DNA from: an uncultured Candidatus Melainabacteria bacterium
Lineage (GTDB): Bacteria > Cyanobacteriota > Vampirovibrionia > Gastranaerophilales > Gastranaerophilaceae
NCBI GenBank assembly: GCA_947361615.1
Contig: CANAJP010000009.1
Span: forward strand, 1-42,277
Direction of reading: 5' to 3'
Length of the DNA stretch: 42,277 bases
Part shown: in pieces, positions 23,857-31,197 of the stretch
How the letters are laid out: the number at the start of each line of letters is the position of its first letter
How positions within the stretch are numbered: position 1 is the first letter of the stretch
Notes under the pieces: generated by a model
Seen by the model: the letters and a program-made list of their open reading frames with translations, nothing else
Databases searched by the model: none
What the model was told of the DNA's origin: nothing
Program-made: the position numbers and the translations under genes

Positions 23857-24543
23857 TTAGACACCCCGTTGTTGTACGAACCTTTTTGTAATCAGTTGCG
23901 GGCGTGTGATTGCCGAACCTATTACCACGCAGTGTGCGCCGAGTTTGAACGCTTTTTGAACCTGTTCCGGTGTCCAAATTCGGCCCTCAAGAACGACAGG
24001 AACTTTTACGGTTTTGACAAGTTTTTCAAGCAGTTCAAAATCCGGTTCGTCTGTTTCGTTTGGTGAGGTTTGCGTATAACCCGAAAGTGTTGTTGAAACG
24101 AGATCAGCGCCTGCTTGTTCGGCGAAAATCCCCTCTTCTAATGTTGAAATATCCGCCATCGCAATACGTTTGTTTATATGAATATATTTGATAATTTCTT
24201 CTACCGTACAACCGTCATGCGGGCGTTTTGTCCCGTCAAAAGCCACGATGTCCGCGCCGGCTTTGATAAGTTCCAGCGTGTCTTTGATTGACGGCGTAAT
24301 ATAAACAATTTCTTTCCAGTTTGGCGGAATTACGGCAGGTTTTGTAAGTCCGATTACAGGAACGTCAAAAAGTCCTTTTGCGTTTCTGACGTCACGCGCT
24401 CCCGCTACTCTCAATGCGCCTGCGCCGCCTTTAATGACTGATTTCATCATCGCAATCATACAGATTTCGTTGTAAAAAGGTTCATTAGGCATAGCCTGAC
24501 AGGACACAACAACTTTGTTTTTTAAACGATTAACCATATCCAT
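23857..24543 (-). CDS. nanE: N-acetylmannosamine-6-phosphate 2-epimerase
   Basis: A 228-residue TIM-barrel protein. The opening VVSCQAMPNEPFY, VPVIGLTKP, DGTKRPHD and MADISTLEEG are NanE landmarks, including the catalytic Lys in GLTKP. It converts ManNAc-6-phosphate to GlcNAc-6-phosphate, letting the cell use sialic acid or amino sugars. It heads a four-gene operon. A TATAAT on the minus strand (24555-24550) sits only 6 bases before ATG 24543, with no convincing -35; a second ATG lies two codons in. Confidence 0.92.
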   Translation of the reverse strand: MDMVNRLKNKVVVSCQAMPNEPFYNEICMIAMMKSVIKGGAGALRVAGARDVRNAKGLFDVPVIGLTKPAVIPPNWKEIVYITPSIKDTLELIKAGADIVAFDGTKRPHDGCTVEEIIKYIHINKRIAMADISTLEEGIFAEQAGADLVSTTLSGYTQTSPNETDEPDFELLEKLVKTVKVPVVLEGRIWTPEQVQKAFKLGAHCVVIGSAITRPQLITKRFVQQRGV

Positions 24544-24577
24544 TCCAATATTATAATCAAAAAATTTTTGTTTGGAG

Positions 24578-24612
24578 TATAATATTTTTAATTGTTACGA
24601 ATCCGAGGGGAG
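24578..24612 (+). promoter_or_regulatory. -10 box and ribosome binding site of the M16 peptidase gene
   Basis: TATAAT lies at 24578-24583 and GAGGGGAG at 24605-24612, just before ATG 24616. The ribosome binding site decides the start in favour of 24616 over an ATG 8 codons upstream. No clear -35 is seen. Confidence 0.5.
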
Positions 24613-24615
24613 ATT

Positions 24616-25944
24616 ATGAAAAAAAGTTTTGTTGAATATCCGTACTTAACAGAGAATGTAGAGATATATGAGCGTGAAAACGGACATAAAATTGTTCTGG
24701 CTCACAAAGAGGGCGAACTTGTGAATGTTTCAAGCTGGGTTAAAACAGGCTCTATTAACGAAGATGATACGAATAATGGAATCTCGCATTTCCTTGAACA
24801 CTTGATGTTTAAAGGCACGGAAAGATTTAAAGTCGGGGAATTTGACAGAATTTTAGAGGCAAAAGGCGGAATTGTTAATGCCGCAACATGGAAAGATTAT
24901 ACTTTCTATTACGTAACCTTGCCAAAAGGCGAAAATGATGAAAACCTTTACCTTGCGATTGATTTGCACGCAGATATGATGACAGGTGCGATTTTGCCTG
25001 ATGTTGAAATCGGCGCGCCATTCGATTTGAATGATACAACTGTTACCGACAAACGGGAACGTCACGTGGTAATCGAAGAAATCAGAATGCGCAAAGACCA
25101 GAATTGGACAAAGGTTTATAATGCTTGCAATTACAATATGTACACACAACACCCTTACAAACGTGACGTTATCGGAACTCCGGAGATTATTTCGCAAGTT
25201 ACGCGTGAACAGATCATGGATTACTACAAAACTCACTATACGCCTGAAAACATCACTACAATTATTGTCGGTGACTTTGATAAAGAAAAAGTTCTTGCGG
25301 CGGTTGAAAAAGGTTTTAATTTCAGCGGAGTGAAAAAAGCCCCTGTTCGCGAAAATCTGATAGATACACCTGTTTGCGAAACAAAAGTTATCGAAAATAC
25401 AACAAATGCAAACACCGGTTATGCAATGTTCGGGTTCCTCGGGCCAAAAGCAAGTGAGTTGAAAGACAATATTGCGCTTGATTTAATCAGTATTATCCTC
25501 GGTGAGGGAACCAGCTCAAGACTTTATCAAAATTTAATCGAAAAACAGGCTGAACCAATCGTAAATTACGTGGATTCAACACATTATCAGTTTAAAGACG
25601 GTAACAATTTCTTTATTCAGGCAAATTTCCGCCCTGAGAAAAAAGATGTCGTTGTAGAAATGTTGAAATCAGAGCTTGAAAAGCTTTTGAGTGAAAAGAT
25701 TACAGCTGCAGATCTGATGAAAGCGAAAAAGAAAACGAAATCCCGTTTTGCAGAGAACGCTGAAACCGTTTCAGAAATCGGCGAAACAATCGGCTATTAT
25801 ATGACTGTTTGCGACGATTTGAAACTTGTTGAAGAATATTTGCGCGACCTTGAAAATATCACGGTTGAAGATCTTGAAGCCGCAGTTCGCAAATATTTGA
25901 ATATAAAAAATGCCGTTATATCAATCCTTATGCCGCAGGCTTGA
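24616..25944 (+). CDS. M16-family zinc metallopeptidase
   Basis: A 442-residue protein with the inverted zinc motif HFLEHLMFKG (H-x-x-E-H) and the downstream Glu in VVIEEIRMRKDQ. A C-terminal M16-like domain (ANTGYAMFGFLGPKA ... LGEGTSSRLYQNL) follows. The layout is that of bacterial single-chain processing peptidases. No signal peptide is seen, so it is probably cytoplasmic. An insertion near residues 125-140 (GAPFDLNDTTVTDKRER) precedes the Glu helix. Its stop codon overlaps the -35 box of the antisense RNA promoter downstream. Confidence 0.9.
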   Translation: MKKSFVEYPYLTENVEIYERENGHKIVLAHKEGELVNVSSWVKTGSINEDDTNNGISHFLEHLMFKGTERFKVGEFDRILEAKGGIVNAATWKDYTFYYVTLPKGENDENLYLAIDLHADMMTGAILPDVEIGAPFDLNDTTVTDKRERHVVIEEIRMRKDQNWTKVYNACNYNMYTQHPYKRDVIGTPEIISQVTREQIMDYYKTHYTPENITTIIVGDFDKEKVLAAVEKGFNFSGVKKAPVRENLIDTPVCETKVIENTTNANTGYAMFGFLGPKASELKDNIALDLISIILGEGTSSRLYQNLIEKQAEPIVNYVDSTHYQFKDGNNFFIQANFRPEKKDVVVEMLKSELEKLLSEKITAADLMKAKKKTKSRFAENAETVSEIGETIGYYMTVCDDLKLVEEYLRDLENITVEDLEAAVRKYLNIKNAVISILMPQA

Positions 25945-25969
25945 CAAAATGGATTAAATAGTAAATAAT
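25941..25969 (+). promoter_or_regulatory. Consensus promoter for a candidate antisense RNA
   Basis: TTGACA (25941-25946) overlaps the M16 stop codon. After exactly 17 bp comes AATAAT (25964-25969), 5 of 6 matches to consensus. It points into the 268-bp gap that has no large gene on this strand. Confidence 0.65.
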
Positions 25970-25975
25970 ATAAAC

Positions 25976-26068
25976 ACAGGGCGAGAGGATTGCCGTCCTC
26001 TCTTTAAATGCCCTAGTGGATTAGTTTAAGCACTAAAAGTATTAGTAATAATATAATTAGTGCTTTTT
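25976..26068 (+). ncRNA. Candidate type I antitoxin: antisense RNA to the small hydrophobic peptide gene
   Basis: The RNA would start about 7 bases after the -10 box. Its 5' end folds into a strong hairpin (GAGAGGA/TCCTCTC inside AGGGC/GCCCT, 25978-26013). Its 3' end is a terminator: AAGCACTAA at 26028-26036 pairs with TTAGTGCTT at 26057-26065, leading into TTTTT at 26064-26068. The RNA is about 93 nt and complementary to the 3' half of the toxin mRNA, including most of its coding sequence. Start and end are predictions. Confidence 0.55.
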
Positions 26069-26087
26069 CGCTTGCTGCGAATATCAT
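26013..26087 (-). CDS. Candidate type I toxin: 24-residue hydrophobic peptide
   Basis: The ATG at 26087 opens a 25-codon frame: a short polar start (MIFAASEK), one membrane-spanning run rich in Leu and Ile (about residues 9-20), and a short basic end (KLIH). This is the size and build of type I toxins such as those of the Fst, TxpA or Ldr groups, without recognisable sequence similarity. The ribosome binding site is exceptional: AAAGGAGGTGAT complements the 16S rRNA tail across its whole core, 10 bases before the ATG. That site can be masked by an upstream hairpin. The gene sits between two convergent genes, opposite the antisense RNA. Confidence 0.6.
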   Translation of the reverse strand: MIFAASEKALIILLLILLVLKLIH

Positions 26088-26164
26088 CCTTGCATCACCT
26101 CCTTTCTAAAATCTAGATGCTGAAAACATCAGTAGAAAGGTGGTGTAGGGCTTACCCATTTAAC
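26088..26164 (-). promoter_or_regulatory. 5' leader hairpin that can sequester the toxin ribosome binding site
   Basis: On the minus strand CACC.CCTTTCTA (from 26145 down to 26133) can pair with TAGAAAGG.GGTG (26108 down to 26096), with one T-T mismatch. A smaller inner stem (GATG/CATC) lies between. The pairing covers the full AAAGGAGGTG. Such masking of a very strong site is typical of type I toxin mRNAs. Confidence 0.6.
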
Positions 26165-26170
26165 TATTTT

Positions 26171-26200
26171 AGTATAGATTTTTGTACTGGCAATCGTCAG
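26171..26200 (-). promoter_or_regulatory. Probable promoter of the toxin mRNA
   Basis: On the minus strand, CTGACG (26200-26195), an 18-bp spacer and TATACT (26176-26171) place a start near 26164, giving a leader of about 77 bases. Confidence 0.45.
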
Positions 26201-26212
26201 TTTGATGGATGG

Positions 26213-27691
26213 TTATAATTCCTCGAAAATTTCAATCGGTGCGTAGAACGAAACTTCTTCGCGGGAAAGCACTGAAACCTCGTTGAAATAGCTTGAAAGC
26301 ATTTTGAATATTAGGTGACGGAATTCTAACGGAACGATAATCGTTCTGCAATCGTATTTATTCATCAGCTTTTCAATTTTTTTCGCAAGTTGGTCTGCAT
26401 ATTTTGCGTCAATTCTGATGATTTCTTCGTCATCGTCTTCCTCGACGGCTGTTTCGCAAATATTTAGGAGTGAATCTTCGGTGATTTCGATTGCATTAAT
26501 CACGCCGTCCTCGTTAACGTAGTTTTTAGAAATCTGGCGGCCGATTGAAAGACGTAATTTGCGCAAAATGTCTGTTTTGTCGCTGTCGTTTGCAAAATCG
26601 TTGATTTTTTCTAAGATAAACGTAATGTCTTTTATTGAAACTCGTTCGTTAATCAGGCTTGTCAAAATATAGCGCAAGTCCCCTAACGACAGGAATTCCG
26701 GAATAAGGTTTTCGATTAAGTATGAATTGTTTTCGTCTACGACTTCGATGTAGTTGTCAAGTTCGTTGTAGTCAAGAATTTCATCAACAAACTTAATCGC
26801 AATAAATTCAAGAGCGCGGGTTATGCATTGAGCGCCTGAAAGCCCTTTTTCCCAGAAATCTTTGCATTTTTCTTTATCAATCCAGACGATTTTTTTGCCG
26901 GAAATTGTGTCGACGTCATAGATCGCGTCTTTAATTTTCTTATTAGTTAAAAGATTGTCCGTGAAGAACATCAGGTGGTTCGGGTAAACCATTCCGCGAA
27001 AAACTTCCAGTCCGCGAATTTTTATTGTGTATTCGTACGGGTTAAGCGTTTCATCGTCTTTGAAAATAATTTTTGGAATAACATAACCGAGTTCTTCAGT
27101 AAGTTTGAGTCGAAGTTTGACGGTTTCTGCGACGAGTTCCTCTTCGTCGATATCTTGCTCTGCGTCGATATAGCCGAGAATTTCTTCACTCAATGAGATT
27201 GCGAGTTTGTCTTCGCGTAATTTTTTATACATTCCATCAGGTGAAGTCGTCTCAGCAAGCTGGCGTTTTAATTCTTCAAGTTCTTTGAGTCCTGAAGAGA
27301 TTTTATCATTCAGGCGTTTTCTGCCAATTGACGCTGGAACTTCGTTTTCGAGTTCTTTTTTTGCGCGGGTGATTTTTCCCTTAACCTCTTTAATTTTGTG
27401 TTGAATTTCAAGGCAGGCTTCGTAAGGGGTCAGGGTTGGTGAAAGAAGTTTTTCCATCTGGCTTTTGAAGTTAGAAATATTGATTTCATCCGTGTTTTTG
27501 GAGTAGTTTTCATCCTCTGCTTCTCTCATAAAAATGCAGTTGTACTGGTAGCCCTCATCCACTTCAACTTCGTTGATAGTGTAGAGTTCCCAACCGTTCA
27601 TAGACATTTCGTTCAAAAGGTTTTGAAGCGCTTGTGTGTCTTCGCTGGAACAGGTTTTAATAACATATTGCATTTTCTTGTTTTTAAACAT
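26213..27691 (-). CDS. Soluble protein with FlhA/SctV-like cytoplasmic domain
   Basis: A 492-residue protein. Residues 7-57 resemble DUF4177 (MQYVIKTCSSED ... NGWELYTINEVE). Residues about 65-180 are charged helices, likely a coiled coil. From about 185 to the end it follows the cytoplasmic domain of FlhA: ELGYVIPKIIFKDDE, YEYTIKIRGLEVFRG, ITRALEFIAIKFVDEIL, then LIPEFLSLGDLRYILTSLI and ERVSIKDITFILEKI. The membrane-spanning N-terminal half of FlhA is absent. It may be a cargo-docking or decoy form of the export gate ring. The ribosome binding site is AGGGAG. Its closeness to fliOPQR supports a link to secretion. Confidence 0.75.
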   Translation of the reverse strand: MFKNKKMQYVIKTCSSEDTQALQNLLNEMSMNGWELYTINEVEVDEGYQYNCIFMREAEDENYSKNTDEINISNFKSQMEKLLSPTLTPYEACLEIQHKIKEVKGKITRAKKELENEVPASIGRKRLNDKISSGLKELEELKRQLAETTSPDGMYKKLREDKLAISLSEEILGYIDAEQDIDEEELVAETVKLRLKLTEELGYVIPKIIFKDDETLNPYEYTIKIRGLEVFRGMVYPNHLMFFTDNLLTNKKIKDAIYDVDTISGKKIVWIDKEKCKDFWEKGLSGAQCITRALEFIAIKFVDEILDYNELDNYIEVVDENNSYLIENLIPEFLSLGDLRYILTSLINERVSIKDITFILEKINDFANDSDKTDILRKLRLSIGRQISKNYVNEDGVINAIEITEDSLLNICETAVEEDDDEEIIRIDAKYADQLAKKIEKLMNKYDCRTIIVPLEFRHLIFKMLSSYFNEVSVLSREEVSFYAPIEIFEEL

Positions 27692-27826
27692 CTTTTACTC
27701 CCTTTATTATCATTATAACATATTGTGCAAGCTGTGCAAGATGGCTAATTGTTACAAAATTTAATATATTTGCCACGCAATAAATTTTTTCTGGTGTTTT
27801 TGATATAATGTGAAAAAGGAATTTTT

Positions 27827-28678
27827 ATGGTGGTAGAAAAATCTATTATGGAAAAAGTTAGTTTGTTGTCAGCAGAAAAAGCGCTAAAAAGCGTAAGTGA
27901 ACCAGTTTCTCATGTATTACCTCTTGAAATGTTTAGAAAACATGAGGAAATGAAATCTCTTTTAAAATATAATTCATCTATTGGAAATCCGGTTTTTGTT
28001 TCTTTGAAATCGGATTTTTTATATAAAATGCAAAGATTATTAAAACAGGATAGACCGATTATGATTGCGATTACAGGCGAAAGCGCCAGCGGTAAATCTT
28101 GTTTTACACAAAATTTGAAACAATTTATTCTTGATATGGGTATTGAATGCTCGTTTATCAGTTGTGATAACTTCTATCAAGATATTTCCTGCTACTATGA
28201 AAAATACGGGAATTACGGAAACGCACTTGCAGCAGGTGTTGACCTTGAGGGGCCAAGCGCGTTTGATTTGGAAGAACTTGAAAAATCTCTTGATGATATT
28301 TCATGTGGCAAAGAAATTTGTATTCCAAAAATGAATTTAAGCAACGGGGTTTGTATTAAGAATCAAACGCCTGTAAAAAGTGCGAAGGTTGTTCTTGTTG
28401 AAGGCATTGCCTCAATGTGGAACGGTTTAGATAAAAAGTTTGACGTTACGATATATGTTGATTTGGATGAAGCGACCCGCAAGGCCCGCCACGTCGAACG
28501 TGCGGCAAGCCGCAACAAATCTAAGGAAGAAGCGCTTCAAATGTGGAAATATATGAGTGCTTCCGCGGAACTTCATATTCAACCGCATAAAGAAAAATGC
28601 GATATCGTTTTGAACGGAAATTATTATAAAGAAGATTTGATTTCTATGTTCACAAAAATGCAAAAAATGTTTGCTTAA
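27827..28678 (+). CDS. Uridine kinase/phosphoribulokinase-family P-loop kinase
   Basis: A 283-residue protein. About 75 leading residues of unknown role precede the kinase domain. This has Walker A GESASGKS, then SFISCDNFYQDI (the substrate-binding DxxYxx of uridine kinases), VDLEGPSAFDLEEL, VVLVEGI (Walker B region), and a lid with RKARHVERAASR. It probably phosphorylates a nucleoside or related sugar; the substrate is unproven. TATAAT at 27804-27809 and AAGGAA precede the start. It is probably monocistronic. Confidence 0.82.
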   Translation: MVVEKSIMEKVSLLSAEKALKSVSEPVSHVLPLEMFRKHEEMKSLLKYNSSIGNPVFVSLKSDFLYKMQRLLKQDRPIMIAITGESASGKSCFTQNLKQFILDMGIECSFISCDNFYQDISCYYEKYGNYGNALAAGVDLEGPSAFDLEELEKSLDDISCGKEICIPKMNLSNGVCIKNQTPVKSAKVVLVEGIASMWNGLDKKFDVTIYVDLDEATRKARHVERAASRNKSKEEALQMWKYMSASAELHIQPHKEKCDIVLNGNYYKEDLISMFTKMQKMFA

Positions 28679-28682
28679 TAAT

Positions 28683-28769
28683 TGTCATGCTGAACTTGTT
28701 TCAGCATCTGTCCAGCGTGAAATTCTACAGGTGTCGTTTGACAGATCCCGAAACGAGTTCGGGATGACA
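28683..28769. repeat. Dispersed double-hairpin repeat, copy 2 (inverted)
   Basis: It has the same two hairpins and TGTCA/TGACA ends as 42-129 but in the opposite orientation. It lies between the kinase stop and the dapA promoter, so it may also act as a transcription barrier or mRNA stabiliser for the kinase gene. Confidence 0.85.
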
Positions 28770-28820
28770 GTAAAAGATTAATGCTTCTTAATAATTTAGG
28801 TTATTCTACAGCTTTTGTCG

Positions 28821-28906
28821 TATAATAATCCTGTATATAGGGATATTTGATAACGTTTTACCGTTGTCTGATTAGGAGGCCGCCTGAAAGGCGGAAAGAG
28901 GTAATT
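28821..28906 (+). promoter_or_regulatory. dapA promoter and structured leader
   Basis: TATAAT at 28821-28826 is followed by a leader of about 75 bases. The leader contains a GGAGG (28875-28879) immediately before a CCGCC-TGAAA-GGCGG hairpin (28880-28894), then AGAGG as the ribosome binding site. The leader is too short for a lysine riboswitch. Confidence 0.45.
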
Positions 28907-29812
28907 ATGGGATACAGATACGATGCAGGTGATATTATAACCGCTATGGTTACGCCGTTTAACGCTAAAAGAGAAATTGCTTACGATAAAGCTGAATCAT
29001 TAGCTAAGCATTTGATGGAAAATGGTTCCGATGCAATTCTTGTTGCCGGAACTACAGGCGAAAGCCCGACTTTGACTCATGAAGAAGAAATTGAACTTTT
29101 AAGCACCGTTAAGCGTGTTGCGGTCGAGGGCGGATGTAAGGTTATTATGAACGCTAGTTCTAATTGCACCGAAACTGCTTGCAGAACCGCCAAACTGGCA
29201 GAAAAAGAAAACGTTGACGCGCTTTTATCTGTTGTTCCCTACTACAACAAGCCAAATCAACAGGGGATGATTGAACATTTTTCTGCTGTTGCGGAAAGCA
29301 CTGATTTGCCGATTATTTTGTACAATATTCCGGGACGAACAGGTGTTAATATGCTTCCTCAAACCGTTGCTACGCTTGCAAAAAAATATGCTAATATCGT
29401 GGCTATCAAACAAAGCTGTGGTGATATGGACGCTGTTACTGAGATGAAATGTCTTTGCCCTGAAGATTTTGTGGTTTATTCTGGTGACGACAGCTTGACG
29501 CTTCCAATGATGGCGTTGGGTGCAAAAGGGGTTATCTCTGTTGCATCACATATCTTTGGGCGTGAAATGCAGTCTATGATTAGAAATTACAAAACTGGAA
29601 ACTTTAGTGCGGCGTTGAATACACATAAAAAACTTTTCCCTGCATTCAGAAAATTGTTTATGGCGCCAAACCCTGTTCCTGTAAAAGCGGTTCTTGCGCA
29701 TAAAGGTCTTATTGAAGAATATGTCAGACGCCCGCTTGTTGAACTCTCAGCAGACGCTAAAGCTGAATTATTCGCAGTTATTGACGAAACATTTTGTGCG
29801 TTTGAGGTATAA
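28907..29812 (+). CDS. dapA: 4-hydroxy-tetrahydrodipicolinate synthase
   Basis: A 301-residue TIM-barrel enzyme condensing pyruvate with aspartate semialdehyde for lysine and diaminopimelate synthesis. It has GTTGESPTL, the YNIPGRTG segment with catalytic Tyr, and the Schiff-base Lys in AIKQSCGD. The ATG at 28907 follows AAGAGG; an upstream in-frame TTG extension is rejected because it crosses the leader hairpin. The C-terminus has normal family length. Confidence 0.94.
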   Translation: MGYRYDAGDIITAMVTPFNAKREIAYDKAESLAKHLMENGSDAILVAGTTGESPTLTHEEEIELLSTVKRVAVEGGCKVIMNASSNCTETACRTAKLAEKENVDALLSVVPYYNKPNQQGMIEHFSAVAESTDLPIILYNIPGRTGVNMLPQTVATLAKKYANIVAIKQSCGDMDAVTEMKCLCPEDFVVYSGDDSLTLPMMALGAKGVISVASHIFGREMQSMIRNYKTGNFSAALNTHKKLFPAFRKLFMAPNPVPVKAVLAHKGLIEEYVRRPLVELSADAKAELFAVIDETFCAFEV

Positions 29813-29879
29813 CCGGTTGGGTTATGGCAAAATTCGCACAGATATGATTAAAAATTATTAGTAAAAGAGGAATAAAAAA

Positions 29880-31187
29880 GTGAAAAACAAATTGATTATG
29901 TTCTGGGTAATTGTGGCGATTACAATCGCTTCAATTGTCGTAATCTGTTTGAATCCGCCAAAACTCGGGCTGGATTTGATAGGTGGTTCCCGTCTTACTC
30001 TTGAGGCAAAAACGACTGACACTCTGGCTAAAATTACGCCGGAGGTGATGGATAGATTGAAATTCGCTATCGAAAACAGGGTTAATAAACTCGGTGTTGC
30101 TGAAACGGTTGTTCAACAGGTAGGTGAAAAACGATTACTCGTTGAAATTCCTAACGTTTCTGATTTGAAAGAAGCAAAAGCGTTCATCGGCGATACTGCA
30201 GAATTGGAATTTAAAAAAGAAAACGGTGTCGATAAAAACGGCAATCAGATTTGGGAAGCTACAGGCTTAACCGGTAAAGATTTATCTAAATCAATTCTTT
30301 CAACTGATAGTGCCGGTAAATGGGTTGTAGATTTAGAATTTAACGCTGAGGGTACTAAAAAGTTCGCTCAATTGACAACTGATTTGGTCGGAAAGCAAAT
30401 GGCGATTTTCTTCGGCGGTGACTTGCAGTCTGCTCCTGTAATTAGAGAACCGATTTTACTCGGACGCGCTCAAATTTCAGGCAGTGACGGTTTCGCATAC
30501 GAAGAAGCTGACAGAATGGTAAAACTTCTTAACGCTGGAGCGCTTCCGGTTCCTGCTGAAATCGTTGAAGAAAATATTGTAGGGCCAACTCTCGGGGCAG
30601 ACAGTTTAGAAAAATCTAAATTCGCAGGACTTCTCGGGCTTGGACTTGTAATGCTCTTTATGCTTGCATACTACAGAGTTCCGGGTATGATTGCAAACAT
30701 TGCGTTGATTATTTATAGTTTAATCCTTTTCGCGCTGTTTGTTACAATCCCTGTAACGTTAACGCTTGCCGGAATCGCCGGTTTCATCCTGAGTATCGGT
30801 ATGGCGGTTGACGCAAACATCTTGATTTTTGAACGTACCAAAGAAGAACTTCGTGCAGGCAGAAACCTTTACACCGCAATTAATTCCGGTTTTGACAGAG
30901 CGTTCACAAGTATTTTTGACTCAAACATGACAACAATTATTACCTGTGCAATCCTCTACTTCTGGGGTACAAGCATTGTTAAAGGTTTCGCCTTAACTCT
31001 TGCACTCGGTGTTATGGTGTCTATGTTCAGTGCAATCACAATTACTAAAAACTTCATGCACTTGATTTTTGGTACCGGCGAGTTGAAATATCCGCAAATG
31101 TTTGGCTTGCGTAAAGATGAAATTGATTCGGCTTACACCGCTAGTGAAACTAAGCGTGAAAAAGCTCGTTTCGGAATATTGGATTAG
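29880..31187 (+). CDS. secD: Protein translocase subunit SecD
   Basis: A 435-residue protein with GTG start after AGAGGA. One N-terminal membrane helix is followed by GLDLIGGSRLTLEA, a periplasmic domain, then five membrane helices with the GMAVDANILIFERTKEELR signature. It helps pull exported proteins across the membrane with SecF, which starts 10 bases later. Confidence 0.95.
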   Translation: MKNKLIMFWVIVAITIASIVVICLNPPKLGLDLIGGSRLTLEAKTTDTLAKITPEVMDRLKFAIENRVNKLGVAETVVQQVGEKRLLVEIPNVSDLKEAKAFIGDTAELEFKKENGVDKNGNQIWEATGLTGKDLSKSILSTDSAGKWVVDLEFNAEGTKKFAQLTTDLVGKQMAIFFGGDLQSAPVIREPILLGRAQISGSDGFAYEEADRMVKLLNAGALPVPAEIVEENIVGPTLGADSLEKSKFAGLLGLGLVMLFMLAYYRVPGMIANIALIIYSLILFALFVTIPVTLTLAGIAGFILSIGMAVDANILIFERTKEELRAGRNLYTAINSGFDRAFTSIFDSNMTTIITCAILYFWGTSIVKGFALTLALGVMVSMFSAITITKNFMHLIFGTGELKYPQMFGLRKDEIDSAYTASETKREKARFGILD

Positions 31188-31197
31188 GGAGGAAACA

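Noticed and set aside
26094-26108. Plus-strand text ATCACCTCCTTTCTA looks like the 3' end of 16S rRNA
   Set aside because: No other rRNA sequence surrounds it. It is better explained as the complement of a very strong ribosome binding site for the minus-strand peptide.
28827-28906. Lysine riboswitch upstream of dapA
   Set aside because: The leader is about 75 bases with one small hairpin; lysine riboswitches are much longer with several arms.
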